NCBI RefSeq assembly: GCF_022879575.1
Contig: NZ_CP084260.1
Location: 620,001 to 684,000, forward strand
Length of the DNA: 64,000 nt
Direction of reading: 5' to 3'
From: Caballeronia sp. SL2Y3
Lineage (GTDB): Bacteria > Pseudomonadota > Gammaproteobacteria > Burkholderiales > Burkholderiaceae
Shown here one piece after another: positions 27,080 to 38,944 of the stretch (position 1 is its first letter; the number at the start of each line of letters is the position of its first letter). Under the pieces are notes generated by a model. The model had not been told where the DNA came from. It did not search any database and saw nothing but the letters and a program-made list of their open reading frames with translations. The translations under genes were made by a program, and so were the position numbers.

Positions 27080-27998
27080 ATCTGCGCGATGGATCGCGCG
27101 ATACGGGCGGCGCCGGTTCGAACGCCGGGTCCGCCGCCATATCGTGCAGCGCCGCTTCGAGCGTCGCACAGATCGCATTCAGCGCGAGGTCATTCTCTTC
27201 CAGCCCAAACGGGTCTTCGATCTGCGCCGCAATCGCCTCAAGCGCCATGAACGCATACGCCACCAGCAACGCGAAGAGCGGCGTCAACAGGCCCGCGCCA
27301 TCGACAAGACCGAAGGGCAGCAGCACGCAGAACAGATAAATCGTGCGGTGAATCATCACCGAGTACGAGAAGGGCAGCGGCGTCGAGGTGAGCCGCTCGC
27401 AGCCGCCGACCACGTTCGACAACGCGTTCAGGTTCGCGTCGATGGCGAGCATCGCGTAGCCGTCGAGCGCGCCTTCGCGCTTTCTCGCCGCGACCCATTC
27501 GCCGAGCCACAGCAAGATCAGCGCGGGCTTGTACTGCGCGGCGGCTACGCGCGCATGCAGTTCGGGCGGCAGGCGCGGCGCGAGATCGCTCGTCGCGTCG
27601 GTGCCGCGCAACTGATGCCGCAACGCATGCGCCAGTCCGCCTATCGCCGCGAGAAAGCGCCGCGTGTCGACGGAATCACGCGGATGCGGCATCGACAACG
27701 CCTGGCGCGCAAGCGAACGCGCCGTGATGACGAGCGAGCCCCAGAGCTTGCGTCCCTCCCACCAGCGGTCGTAGCTCGCGCTGTTGCGAAAGCCCAGGAA
27801 CACCGCGAGCGCAATGCCGACGAGCGCGAACGGCGGCGTGCCGAGCCCGATCGGATAGTGCCGCATGTGGTCGTGCATGAAGATCGCCGCGACCGACAGC
27901 GCGAAGATCAGCCCGAGCCGCGGCAACAGTTGCGGCAGCACGGAGCCGCGCCAGACGAACAGCATGCGGAACCAGTGCAGCTTCGGGCGAATGATCAT
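27066..27998 (-). CDS. Bestrophin-like membrane protein (YneE family)
   Basis: This 310-residue inner-membrane protein matches bacterial bestrophin homologues, which form pentameric ion channels. Marks are MIIRPKLHWFRMLFVWRGSV, LGTPPFALVGIALAVFLGFR, NSASYDRWWEGRKLWG and the late helix region FGLVDGAGLLTPLFALLVAY followed by IEDPFGLEENDLALNAI. About four hydrophobic segments are visible. Single gene; its ion is unknown. Confidence 0.9.
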   Translation of the reverse strand: MIIRPKLHWFRMLFVWRGSVLPQLLPRLGLIFALSVAAIFMHDHMRHYPIGLGTPPFALVGIALAVFLGFRNSASYDRWWEGRKLWGSLVITARSLARQALSMPHPRDSVDTRRFLAAIGGLAHALRHQLRGTDATSDLAPRLPPELHARVAAAQYKPALILLWLGEWVAARKREGALDGYAMLAIDANLNALSNVVGGCERLTSTPLPFSYSVMIHRTIYLFCVLLPFGLVDGAGLLTPLFALLVAYAFMALEAIAAQIEDPFGLEENDLALNAICATLEAALHDMAADPAFEPAPPVSRDPSRRFIVD

Positions 27999-28390
27999 GT
28001 TTCGGGTCTGCTTTCGGAATGAATGGCGTGCGGCGCGATACGACGCAATACGACGTGATACGTCGCGACGAGACGTTGCGCGTCCTGCATTCTAAGTCAG
28101 CATGCCGCCGTATCGGAACATTGAACGATCGGCTCGACGCGCTTCGTTCGCAAGGTGCGGCCAGGCGCGGATGCCGCGCGACTGATGCGCCGCGCGAGTC
28201 GATCACGATGTGCCTTGACGTCTTCGTGCTAACCGCTTCTGGCGCCGCCTACTAGAATGAAGGTCAGCCGACGCTTGCTTCAAGTGATAGTTAGGTATTC
28301 GAAGTAAACGTGACGATGGTTGCGGCGCCGAAACGGTCTCGACACCTGTTCCAGAAACCTCGCACATAGACGACAAAAACGGAGGCATTC
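27999..28390. other. Intergenic region upstream of the LPMO gene
   Basis: These 392 bases contain no convincing gene. Two ATACGACG copies lie at 28039-28055, and CGACGT-GAT-ACGTCG (28051-28065) is a perfect inverted repeat that could be an operator for either divergent gene. GGAGG at 28381-28385 is the LPMO ribosome binding site. No clear -35/-10 pair was found. Confidence 0.4.
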
Positions 28391-29818
<1,428 letters not shown>

Positions 29819-29828
29819 TCGTGAGCCG

Positions 29829-29863
29829 CGCATCGCGCGAGACGAAGCGCTTCGCGCGATGCG
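29829..29863. terminator. Hairpin between LPMO and hydroxylase genes
   Basis: A perfect 12-bp stem (CGCATCGCGCGA at 29829-29840, paired with 29852-29863) has an 11-base loop. It begins ten bases after the LPMO stop and touches the end of the convergent gene. There is no T run. Confidence 0.6.
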
Positions 29864-29864
29864 T

Positions 29865-30736
29865 TCACTGCTCCGCGCGAAAGCGTCCGCGTCGGATCCA
29901 CTTCGTCGCGATCCACTTTTCGCCTTCTTCGACGGGCGTGCCGGCATGCAGCGTTCTCGGATCGCTCTGGCCGAGTTCGTTCACATACTCGAAGTAGAGC
30001 GCGCAGCCGCGCCGCGGATGGATGGCGAGTCCGGCGGCCGGAAAAGTCGTGTCGCCGCCGCGCGCGACTTCGTTGAGATAGAGGATGACGGTCGCCACCC
30101 GCTGTCCGCCGCGCTGCATGTGATGCCGGCTGCCCGCCTGCTCCTCGGGGAAATAATCGAAATGCGGACGATATTCGCCGCCCACGCCATAACGAAGGAT
30201 ATGCAGATCCTCACCGTTTTCGACGGGCTGCCGGAACAGTTCGGCGAGTCGCCGGTCGATCGTGCCGACGAGCGCATCCGTCGACGCATCGACGAACGCG
30301 CCTTCGCTTTGGCGTTCGGTGATGGTGATCTCGTTGCCCGAATCCGGATCGACGACCGACGAGCGCTGCACGCGCGCGCGGCCGATTTCGATAAGCCGGT
30401 CGCATTCGCCGTGCGTGAGGACATCGGCGAGCAGCGCGACGACGGGCTGGCCGCAACTGAAGAGCTTGGGCGCTTCACAGTCGCTCGCGGTGAGCACGCG
30501 CCGGGCGGCAGCATCGGCGTGCCGTAGACGTATTCGGAGGCATCGGCGGCTTGCGCCGTAGCGGACTCGTCGAACGCTTCGCCCGCCAGGTGACGCGCGA
30601 GAATCAGCCGCGCGGTGTTCGGATGAAAGTCCGCGGCGATCATGGCGTCGATCAGCGATTGATGCGTGCATCCGCGAACGATGTTCTCATCGAGCCACGT
30701 TTTCCATGCGGCATCGAAGCGAGGAAGGGTGCTCAT
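29865..30736 (-). pseudogene. 2-oxoglutarate/Fe(II) prolyl 4-hydroxylase-like gene, frameshifted
   Basis: The start at 30736 gives MSTLPRFDAAWKTWLDENIV and a coherent N-terminal part up to GTPMLPPG. The coherent sequence then continues in another frame as RVLTASDCEAPKLFS to the stop at 29865. The span is 872 bases, one short of a multiple of three, so a single deleted base near 30499-30506 (GGG read as GG) explains it. Rejoined, the product is about 290 residues. The catalytic domain has LRYGVGGEYRPHFDYFPEE (HxD iron ligands) and TLHAGTPVEEGEKWIATKWI (distal His and 2-oxoglutarate-binding Lys), typical of bacterial prolyl 4-hydroxylases. It is cytoplasmic, with no signal peptide, and divergent from the transglycosylase gene. 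Confidence 0.8.
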
Positions 30737-30826
30737 GGCGGCCTGGCGATGATGACGGGACGTCCATTCATGGAAGCACAAAAGCGCGCGCATCACAACG
30801 CCGTGCTTGAAACAGCGCGCGGCACG

Positions 30827-31615
30827 ATGCGAGCGTGTCTCTTCGCGTGCGCGCTGTGCGCCTGTCACGCGCACGCGGCGACCATGCTGCGCTGCGAGTC
30901 CGACGACAACACGGTGAGCTATGTCAGCGAGCGCATCGAACATGCGCGATGCAGCCGTGTGCCGATGAACTGGCGGCAACAGGCGTTGCCCGCGACCAGC
31001 GCGTCTGCGTCCGCGCCCGCCATGCCGCGCCCCGTCGCGTTGCGGCGGCGCGAAGCCACGACGCGCATCTACAGCTACGTCGAGGACGGCGTGCGGCACT
31101 ATCTCACGCGCAAGCCGCAAGGCGTCGCAGCGAGCGTGTCGGTGATCGAGCTGCACTACATCGAAACGTGCAATCTGTGCGAGCCCGCCGCGGACGTGAA
31201 CGTCGCCGCGCTCTCGCTCGACACGCGTTCATACCAACGCGAGATCGACGCGGCGGCGGCATCGTTCGGCGTGGATCGCGCGCTGGTGCGAGCCGTGATT
31301 CACGCCGAATCGGGATACCGCGCCGACGCTATCTCGGGCAAGGGCGCGCAGGGTCTCATGCAGTTGATGCCCGCGACGGCAGCGCGCTTCGACGTGGGCG
31401 ATCCGTTCGACGCCGCGCAGAACATCCGCGGCGGCGTGCGCTATCTCGCGTGGCTTCTGCGGCGCTTCGGCGGCGACGTCGACCTTGCGCTCGCGGCCTA
31501 CAACAGCGGCGAAGGCGCGGTTGCGCGTCATGACGGCGTGCCGCCCTATGCCGAGACGCAGGCGTACGTTTCGCGCGTGAAGCTGCTCGTGGACCGCTAT
31601 CGCGCTGTGCGCTAG
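30827..31615 (+). CDS. Lytic transglycosylase (SLT domain)
   Basis: This 262-residue periplasmic protein has a signal peptide (MRACLFACALCACHAHA). A small Cys-containing N-terminal segment follows, resembling DUF4124. The C-terminal SLT domain has the catalytic Glu161 (VIHAESGYRADAIS), GAQGLMQLMPATA and ALAAYNSGEGAV. It cleaves peptidoglycan glycan strands to leave anhydromuramyl ends. An in-frame ATG at 30770 would add 19 residues; 30827 puts the signal peptide first. It converges on the GH19 chitinase and may open the wall for the adjacent secretion machine. Confidence 0.88.
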   Translation: MRACLFACALCACHAHAATMLRCESDDNTVSYVSERIEHARCSRVPMNWRQQALPATSASASAPAMPRPVALRRREATTRIYSYVEDGVRHYLTRKPQGVAASVSVIELHYIETCNLCEPAADVNVAALSLDTRSYQREIDAAAASFGVDRALVRAVIHAESGYRADAISGKGAQGLMQLMPATAARFDVGDPFDAAQNIRGGVRYLAWLLRRFGGDVDLALAAYNSGEGAVARHDGVPPYAETQAYVSRVKLLVDRYRAVR

Positions 31616-31653
31616 CGGCCCACTTGGTCGGCGCTGTCGATCGCGCCGCGCGT

Positions 31654-33723
<2,070 letters not shown>

Positions 33724-33756
33724 CTCAGTCCTCCACACGCGAACGTCCGGCGGCGG

Positions 33757-34239
33757 TCAGCGCCGGGTCATGCCTCTGTCGGGGAAATGGGTGAACTTCC
33801 ACTCCGAATAGCTCGTCTGCGTCGCGAAGCTCGCGTCGCTGTCGGAGAATCCGTCCTTCTTGAGCGGCGCTTGCGTCGATGCGCTATAGACGCCGTACAA
33901 CTCGCCGCCCGGCCCGCGAATGGTTTGCCACTCGCCGCCCGTCATGGGATCGTCGTAGGGCTGGCGCAGGTAGCGCCGCACGAACGACGCGCGCGGATCG
34001 CGTGTGAGGTCCTTCAATTCCTTCGGGAACGCACCGCTCTTGTCCGCCTTGACGTACGCCTTGATGGCTGCGCGTATCGCGTCGCCCCGACGCAGCAGTT
34101 CGTCTTCCTTCGCGCGCTGCGTCTGCGTGCTCCACACCTCGCCGACCTTCATCAGATAGATGCCGATGACCGCCACGGACATCAGCGCCCACAACATGCC
34201 GAAGCCGCGTTGCCTACCACGCGCTGTAATCGGTGCCAT
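33757..34239 (-). CDS. Pseudopilin-like protein lacking Glu5
   Basis: This 160-residue protein has a basic leader and a cleavage-like site (RGRQRG before FGMLWALMSVAVIG), then one hydrophobic helix and a polar C-terminal domain. The normal Glu at position +5 of the mature pseudopilin is absent (Phe-Gly-Met-Leu-Trp), as in some GspK-type or minor pseudopilins. It overlaps the preceding pseudopilin by 26 bases and lies just before the GH19 gene. It is probably a tip component of the pseudopilus. Identity among GspH/I/J/K cannot be settled by eye. Confidence 0.7.
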   Translation of the reverse strand: MAPITARGRQRGFGMLWALMSVAVIGIYLMKVGEVWSTQTQRAKEDELLRRGDAIRAAIKAYVKADKSGAFPKELKDLTRDPRASFVRRYLRQPYDDPMTGGEWQTIRGPGGELYGVYSASTQAPLKKDGFSDSDASFATQTSYSEWKFTHFPDRGMTRR

Positions 34240-34597
34240 CTTTCGCCTTGCCTTTCGCGCCGCTGCGCACGTTGTAGACGCCCGGCGTTCCGTCGGCGGG
34301 CGGCTCGACAGTCCATGTCGAGCGGCTCATGGCAACGGGGTCCAGCGGAACCTCGCGCAGATAGTGCTTCTGCACGAGTTCGTCGAGCGATTGCGGGTAG
34401 CGGCCCTGATCCGCGCGAAAGTGGTCGATCGAATCGCGCATCGCGGCGAGGTTTTCGTGCAGCACCGTTTCCTTCGCCTTGTCCGCCTGGCCGAAGTAGC
34501 GCGGCACGACGATCGTCAGCAGCGTCGCGATGATCGCCAGCACCACGAGCAGCTCGATCAGCGTGAACGCGCGACGCAGCTTGCGTAGCATCGCCAT
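34214..34597 (-). CDS. Type II secretion-type pseudopilin
   Basis: This 127-residue protein has a prepilin N-terminus (LRKLRRA before FTLIELLVVLAIIATLL) with Glu5 present and Ala rather than Gly before the cleavage point. The rest is a short soluble domain (ADKAKETVLHENLAAMRDSI, DQGRYPQSLDELV, VPLDPV) like GspG-type pseudopilins. The ATG at 34597 forms TGATG with the previous gene's stop and has GGAG six bases upstream; an in-frame ATG at 34603 is less well placed. Confidence 0.85.
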   Translation of the reverse strand: MAMLRKLRRAFTLIELLVVLAIIATLLTIVVPRYFGQADKAKETVLHENLAAMRDSIDHFRADQGRYPQSLDELVQKHYLREVPLDPVAMSRSTWTVEPPADGTPGVYNVRSGAKGKAKDGTDYSAW

Positions 34598-35064
34598 CAC
34601 CATCTCCGGTAGGGAATGCCGTTGAGTCCCGTGCCTTCCGAGAGCGAATACACGTCGTAGACGTCGTCTCCTTCGGCGGGCGATTCCGCGTCGCTCGCGT
34701 AGCTGCGCTTGCCCCACGTGGCCTCGTCCGAACGGCTCGGGCAGTCGCACATCGGATCGCGCGGCACGCGCCGCAGGAAGTAGATGCGCGCGTGCGTGGG
34801 ACTGGTCTTGTCGACCACGCCTTCGACGAGCGTCGCAAGCTTCGGCGGATAGCCCGCATCGCCTGGCGCGCGATCCATCTTTCCTTCGTCGCCGGCTTTC
34901 TTGTACGCGTCGATCGCATCGCGAATGCTCCACAGCGCGCGACGCAGTTCGTCCTCCCGCTGATGCTGCGCCGCCACCTGAACGAGCGGCGCGGCGACCA
35001 TGGCGAGCGCGGCGAGAATCGCGAGCGTCACCAGCAGTTCGATGATCGTGAAGCCTCGTTGCAT
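34597..35064 (-). CDS. Type II secretion-type pseudopilin
   Basis: This 155-residue protein has a very short leader (MQRG) before FTIIELLVTLAILAALAM. A soluble domain with repeated Arg/Asp-rich helices follows (REDELRRALWSIRDAIDAYK). It then contains VPRDPMCDCPS, resembling the calcium-loop side of GspG-like proteins. Upstream in-frame residues were rejected because the prepilin leader must be short. It begins 22 bases after the secretin gene. Confidence 0.87.
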   Translation of the reverse strand: MQRGFTIIELLVTLAILAALAMVAAPLVQVAAQHQREDELRRALWSIRDAIDAYKKAGDEGKMDRAPGDAGYPPKLATLVEGVVDKTSPTHARIYFLRRVPRDPMCDCPSRSDEATWGKRSYASDAESPAEGDDVYDVYSLSEGTGLNGIPYRRW

Positions 35065-35086
35065 CGTGATCGGCTCATGCGGTGGT

Positions 35087-37027
35087 TCAGGGCTGCGTGC
35101 GCGGCGGCCCATTGGGCGCGGCAGCCGGCGACATGCGTGACGACGGCAGCGGCGGCGGCAACGCGCCGACCGGCTCTGGCGGCGCGGGCGGCTGCGGCGG
35201 CTGCTGAGGCGGCGGCGCGGATGTCTGCGGCGCCACCGGAGGCGGCAGGCGCGCAGCCTGATTTCCGCCGACCACGTCGCGTTCGGTGGTGATGCGGCTT
35301 TCCGTGCCCGAATCGAATTGCACGACGTTTCCCGCGGGGATCGCCTGATTACGCACGATGCGCGGCGTCAGCAAGAGCACGAGTTCGGTTTCGCGGGCGT
35401 CGTTGGTGCGGTCGCCGAAAATGCGATCGAGCAGCGGAAGGCGGCTCAACCCCGGCAGGCCGCTCGCGGCTGCGCGCTCGTTGCGCTGGAGCAGCCCGGC
35501 GAGCATCTGCGTTTCGTTGTTGCGCACGCTCATCACGGTGTCCGCCGTGCGCGTGCCGATCTGATACGCGACGAGTCCCGTCGATGTCGTGATCGTATCG
35601 GTCACGTTCGACACTTCCATGTGCAGCTTCACCTGCACTTCGTCGTTGTTGACGATGACCGGCGCGACTTCCAGCGACAGCCCGACGTCCTGATAGTTGA
35701 CGCTCTCGGAACTGAAGTTGCTCGACAGCGTGGTCGTCACGACAGGCAGCCGGTCGCCGATCAGCACCTTCGCCTTCTCGCGGTTTCTCACGCGGATGCT
35801 CGGGTTCGCGAGCGTCCGCGTCTTGCCCTGCGTCTGGAGGAAGTCGATGCCTACCGGCCCGATACGCACGAGCACGTCGCTGCTGTTGAGGTTGCGCAAT
35901 TGCTGGAGCGTGACCGTGTTCGGCGGCAGCGTGGTCTGATCGGCGGCGGTGCCGGACTGCAATCCGAACACGATGTTGTCCGGATATTGAATGCCCAGAT
36001 GCAGCAGATCGGACGACGACACTTCGAGAATCTGCGCATCGATGACGACTTCGGCGGGCGTCACGTCCAGCGCGCGGATGATGCGCTCCGCCACCTTCAG
36101 CGTTTCCGGCGCGTCGCGCATGACGATGGCGTTGGTGCGCTCGTCGAGCACGGCGTCGCGCGTCTTGACCATCTGCTTGAGCACGCCGAGCACCTGCGCT
36201 GCCGACGAGTTCGTGAGATAGAACGTGCGAACGACGAGATCGCGGTACTCCGTTTCCTTGTCCGGCCGCTTCGGATAGATGAGGATGGCGTTGTCGCCCA
36301 CGACCTTGCTCGAAAGCTGATTGGCCTGAAGCACCATGGTCAGCACTTGTTTGACCGGCGTATTGCTGGCGTAGATGGTGGTCGGCGCGCCCGACTGCAC
36401 GTCGCGGTCGAAACTGAAATTCAGCCCCGTGATGTTCGACATCAGCTCGAAAATGCTGATGAGCGGCTGATCGCGAAACTGCACCGTGATGGGCTGATCC
36501 ATGTCCTTGTTCAGTCTGGGCGCGAGATCGGCGGCTTTCGGCGTGAGCAGCTCGTCGCGCAGACGCGCGGCGCGGGCGTTTTCGGGCTGCCTGGCGAGCG
36601 TGTCCGTGGCGATGGCAAGCGCCGCTTGCGGCTGGTCCACCCGGATCGATTCGGCGTATTGCAGCGCGCCGTCGATGGCGGCTTGCCGGTTGATCCACTC
36701 GATCAGTTCGCGCGGCTGGTCGTCGCCGGGCGCGGCGGCTTGCGCGCGGCGCGCCCACGCGAGCGCCTGCGCGGAGTCGCCCGCGCGGTATGCGACCGTC
36801 GCGCGCTGCAGGTACTCCACCGACAGGCGGCGTCGCAAGCTCATGTACCAGCTTTTGATTTCGAGATCGTCGGGATACTCCGCGCTCTGCTGCGCGAGCA
36901 GGTCCAGTTGCGCGTCGGGCGGCATGCCGGCGAGCCGGTTTTGCAGGTCCTGACGATGCAGTTCGCCCGCGCACGAGCTCAGAAGCGGCAGCAGCAGCCA
37001 CACGGCCACGTCTTTCAGCCGGATCAT
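35087..37027 (-). CDS. gspD: Secretin with N-terminal repeat domain (GspD/PilQ family)
   Basis: This 646-residue outer-membrane channel has a lipobox (LLLPLLSSC). An alpha-helical, TPR-like region follows (about 25-180, AYRAGDSAQALAWARRAQAA). The N0/STN domain is ITVQFRDQPLISIFELMSNI. Ring domains come next (FYLTNSSAAQVLGVLKQMVK). The secretin core has VNYQDVGLSLEVAPVIVNND and LLQRNERAAASGLPGLSRLP, ending in ETELVLLLTPRIVR. The Pro/Gln-rich tail after residue 585 is low complexity. Classical GspD has N1-N3 domains but no TPR-like front, so this variant recalls MSHA- or Bfp-type secretins. It overlaps the previous gene in ATGA. Confidence 0.9.
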   Translation of the reverse strand: MIRLKDVAVWLLLPLLSSCAGELHRQDLQNRLAGMPPDAQLDLLAQQSAEYPDDLEIKSWYMSLRRRLSVEYLQRATVAYRAGDSAQALAWARRAQAAAPGDDQPRELIEWINRQAAIDGALQYAESIRVDQPQAALAIATDTLARQPENARAARLRDELLTPKAADLAPRLNKDMDQPITVQFRDQPLISIFELMSNITGLNFSFDRDVQSGAPTTIYASNTPVKQVLTMVLQANQLSSKVVGDNAILIYPKRPDKETEYRDLVVRTFYLTNSSAAQVLGVLKQMVKTRDAVLDERTNAIVMRDAPETLKVAERIIRALDVTPAEVVIDAQILEVSSSDLLHLGIQYPDNIVFGLQSGTAADQTTLPPNTVTLQQLRNLNSSDVLVRIGPVGIDFLQTQGKTRTLANPSIRVRNREKAKVLIGDRLPVVTTTLSSNFSSESVNYQDVGLSLEVAPVIVNNDEVQVKLHMEVSNVTDTITTSTGLVAYQIGTRTADTVMSVRNNETQMLAGLLQRNERAAASGLPGLSRLPLLDRIFGDRTNDARETELVLLLTPRIVRNQAIPAGNVVQFDSGTESRITTERDVVGGNQAARLPPPVAPQTSAPPPQQPPQPPAPPEPVGALPPPLPSSRMSPAAAPNGPPRTQP

Positions 37028-37605
37028 TGGATTCCCCCGATTGGCAGCGTTTGCTGGCGTTTCTGCGGCAGGTACGTGAAGCGGACGTGCTTGCGGTCGA
37101 TCTCGTCGATCCGGTAGGCGTTGAGGATCGTGTCGCCCTGGTGCAGGAAGCCTTTGTTCTGGCAACTCGCGCAGAGCCGGAACTCGCGTCCGGTGCCGGA
37201 CAGCACGATGTAGAACGCGCCACGCGAATCGAGCCACAGCGAGCGCACGGCAAAGGGCAGCGGCGGCGGTTCCGGCGGCGGGGGCGGCTTCACCGAGCCG
37301 GGCGGCGGCGGTGGCGGCGGCGGGGGTGGCGGCGGTTGCCAGTTCTGGCTCGGAAACAGATCGACGGGCGCGCTCGCGGCATTCGCGACGGTCTCGGGCT
37401 CGGGCGATTCGGGCGCGCTGGCAGGGGACTGCGGCGCGGCTGCGCGGGGCGTCGATGGCGTCGATGGCGTCGTTGCGTCCACGGGCGGCGCGGCGTCCTG
37501 CGTTTCGCCCCGGAAGTACACGAATGCGATCAGCCCGAGCGTCAGCGCGAGGAGCAGCAAAAGCGGCTTCGACACTTTCAGCGCGCGCGTGTCGAGGGCT
37601 TTCAT
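37024..37605 (-). CDS. Inner-membrane, Pro-rich secretion protein (GspC/PilP-like position)
   Basis: This 193-residue protein has one transmembrane segment near the N-terminus (PLLLLLALTLGLIAFVYF). A Thr/Pro/Ala-rich periplasmic stretch contains twelve consecutive Pro residues. A compact C-terminal domain follows (about 125-193, LWLDSRGAFYIVLSGTGREF) with CASC and GFLHQGDTILNAYRIDEID. The layout (TM, flexible linker, small domain) matches GspC or PilP, which dock on the secretin encoded next. Sequence similarity to either is not obvious. It overlaps both neighbours by four bases. Confidence 0.6.
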   Translation of the reverse strand: MKALDTRALKVSKPLLLLLALTLGLIAFVYFRGETQDAAPPVDATTPSTPSTPRAAAPQSPASAPESPEPETVANAASAPVDLFPSQNWQPPPPPPPPPPPPGSVKPPPPPEPPPLPFAVRSLWLDSRGAFYIVLSGTGREFRLCASCQNKGFLHQGDTILNAYRIDEIDRKHVRFTYLPQKRQQTLPIGGIQ

Positions 37606-38123
37606 TTCGACGCTTCCACGACGAACGCGCATTGCAGGCGCACTTCCAGATTCGTCGCGCCGATGTTCGGCCGCGAGATCGTGACGCGCTCCCAGCGCGT
37701 GCCCGGCAAGGTTCGCATTTCGAAGACGAAGTTGCGCAGCGGAAGATAGCGGCTCGTGAACGTCGCCTCCACGATATATCGGCGCAGCGACGAATCCTTG
37801 TCCTGCGCGGCGAGCTGATACGTGACCTGCGGGATGGTCAGGCCGTTCTTCGCGGCGATGGCGTGCATGCTGTGAAGGAATACGAAATATCGTTGTTCGG
37901 CGCTGACGGGGGCGACCGCCTCATCGGGCGACGACGGCGGCGGTTGCGTGAGCTTCGCGGCGCGCGCGTCGAGATCGGCCTCGCGCGCGGCGATGTCGCG
38001 GCGCAGCGGGACGATGTCCGCGAGCGCGATCATGGCCGCGCCGCCTAGCAGAAGCAGCGCGATCAGCCCGAACGTCCCGAGACGCCACCTCAGACGGCGC
38101 AGCTCCCACGTCCAGCGGTTCAT
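37602..38123 (-). CDS. Inner-membrane assembly protein (GspM/PilO-like)
   Basis: This 173-residue protein has one transmembrane helix (GTFGLIALLLLGGAAMIALA). A short coiled-coil stretch follows (PLRRDIAAREADLDARAAKL), then a ferredoxin-like-sized C-terminal domain with RYIVEATFTSRYLPLRNFVF. This matches the PilO/GspM plan. The gene lies between PilN-like and GspC-like genes and overlaps both in ATGA. Confidence 0.65.
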   Translation of the reverse strand: MNRWTWELRRLRWRLGTFGLIALLLLGGAAMIALADIVPLRRDIAAREADLDARAAKLTQPPPSSPDEAVAPVSAEQRYFVFLHSMHAIAAKNGLTIPQVTYQLAAQDKDSSLRRYIVEATFTSRYLPLRNFVFEMRTLPGTRWERVTISRPNIGATNLEVRLQCAFVVEASK

Positions 38124-38944
38124 CGGCGGCCTCCGGATGCGTGGCCGGTGGGCGTCGGCGCGGCGGGCGGGGTTGGCGCAGGCGTCGGTGAGGCGGGAGC
38201 TGGCGTGGCTGTCGAAGCGGATGTCGGCGAGCCTGTCGAAGCGGGTGTCGGTGAGCCTGTCGGCGCAGATGTCGGCGTGGCAGTCGGCGGCGCGGTCCTG
38301 CCTCGCTCAGCAGTGCGCGGCGCGGAAGCTGGCGCATCGGTCGACGAGGCAGTCGCCGAGCCAGTCGCCGTCGCCAAGCCAGCCGTTGAAGCGGCTGAAG
38401 CCGCCGCCGCCCCCCGCGCGGGCGCGCTGGCGAAAGCCTTCCACGTCACCTGCAACGACGTTTGCACCGACGGCGCCGGCGGTCCCGGCTTTTCCGTCTG
38501 CCGCTTGAGCGTCACGCTTTCGGTTTGCGGCTGCACCTGAAACCAGTCGGCGTAAGAAATCGCTTCCTGCACCGAGCGCGTCTCGAACTGCATGTTGATC
38601 TGCCGCGATGCCGTGACGATATCTATCGTCAGGAAGGCGATATTCGGATGCCATCCCGCTTCGATCAGATCGCGCGCCGGCTCGGCCGCATAGCGTTGCT
38701 GCGCCATCAGCGCGGCGCTGCGCGCGTCGCTGCCGCCGCGATGCGCGTTGCTGATGCGCGCGAAATGCGCCTCCTTTCTCGCGATGACGGACTCGCGCTC
38801 GTCCAGCGCCTCGCCTTTCGCGTGCAGCGCATCGCGGACCTGCATCGCCGCGATCACGGCGGCGACGCCCGCGACGAGCGCGGCGAGCCCCGCGGCCGCG
38901 CCCGGACGATTCGCGCGATGCAGATCGATGCGCGGCGCTTTCAT
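38120..38944 (-). CDS. Inner-membrane assembly protein (PilN / GspL C-terminal-like)
   Basis: This 274-residue protein has a transmembrane helix near residues 15-40 (GLAALVAGVAAVIAAMQVRD). A coiled coil follows (ALDERESVIARKEAHFARIS), then a small alpha/beta domain (NIAFLTIDIVTASRQINMQF, YADWFQVQPQ). The Thr/Ser/Ala/Pro tail after residue 185 is low complexity. The first two-thirds match the PilN plan. It overlaps the gene before and after by four bases. Confidence 0.6.
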   Translation of the reverse strand: MKAPRIDLHRANRPGAAAGLAALVAGVAAVIAAMQVRDALHAKGEALDERESVIARKEAHFARISNAHRGGSDARSAALMAQQRYAAEPARDLIEAGWHPNIAFLTIDIVTASRQINMQFETRSVQEAISYADWFQVQPQTESVTLKRQTEKPGPPAPSVQTSLQVTWKAFASAPARGAAAASAASTAGLATATGSATASSTDAPASAPRTAERGRTAPPTATPTSAPTGSPTPASTGSPTSASTATPAPASPTPAPTPPAAPTPTGHASGGRR

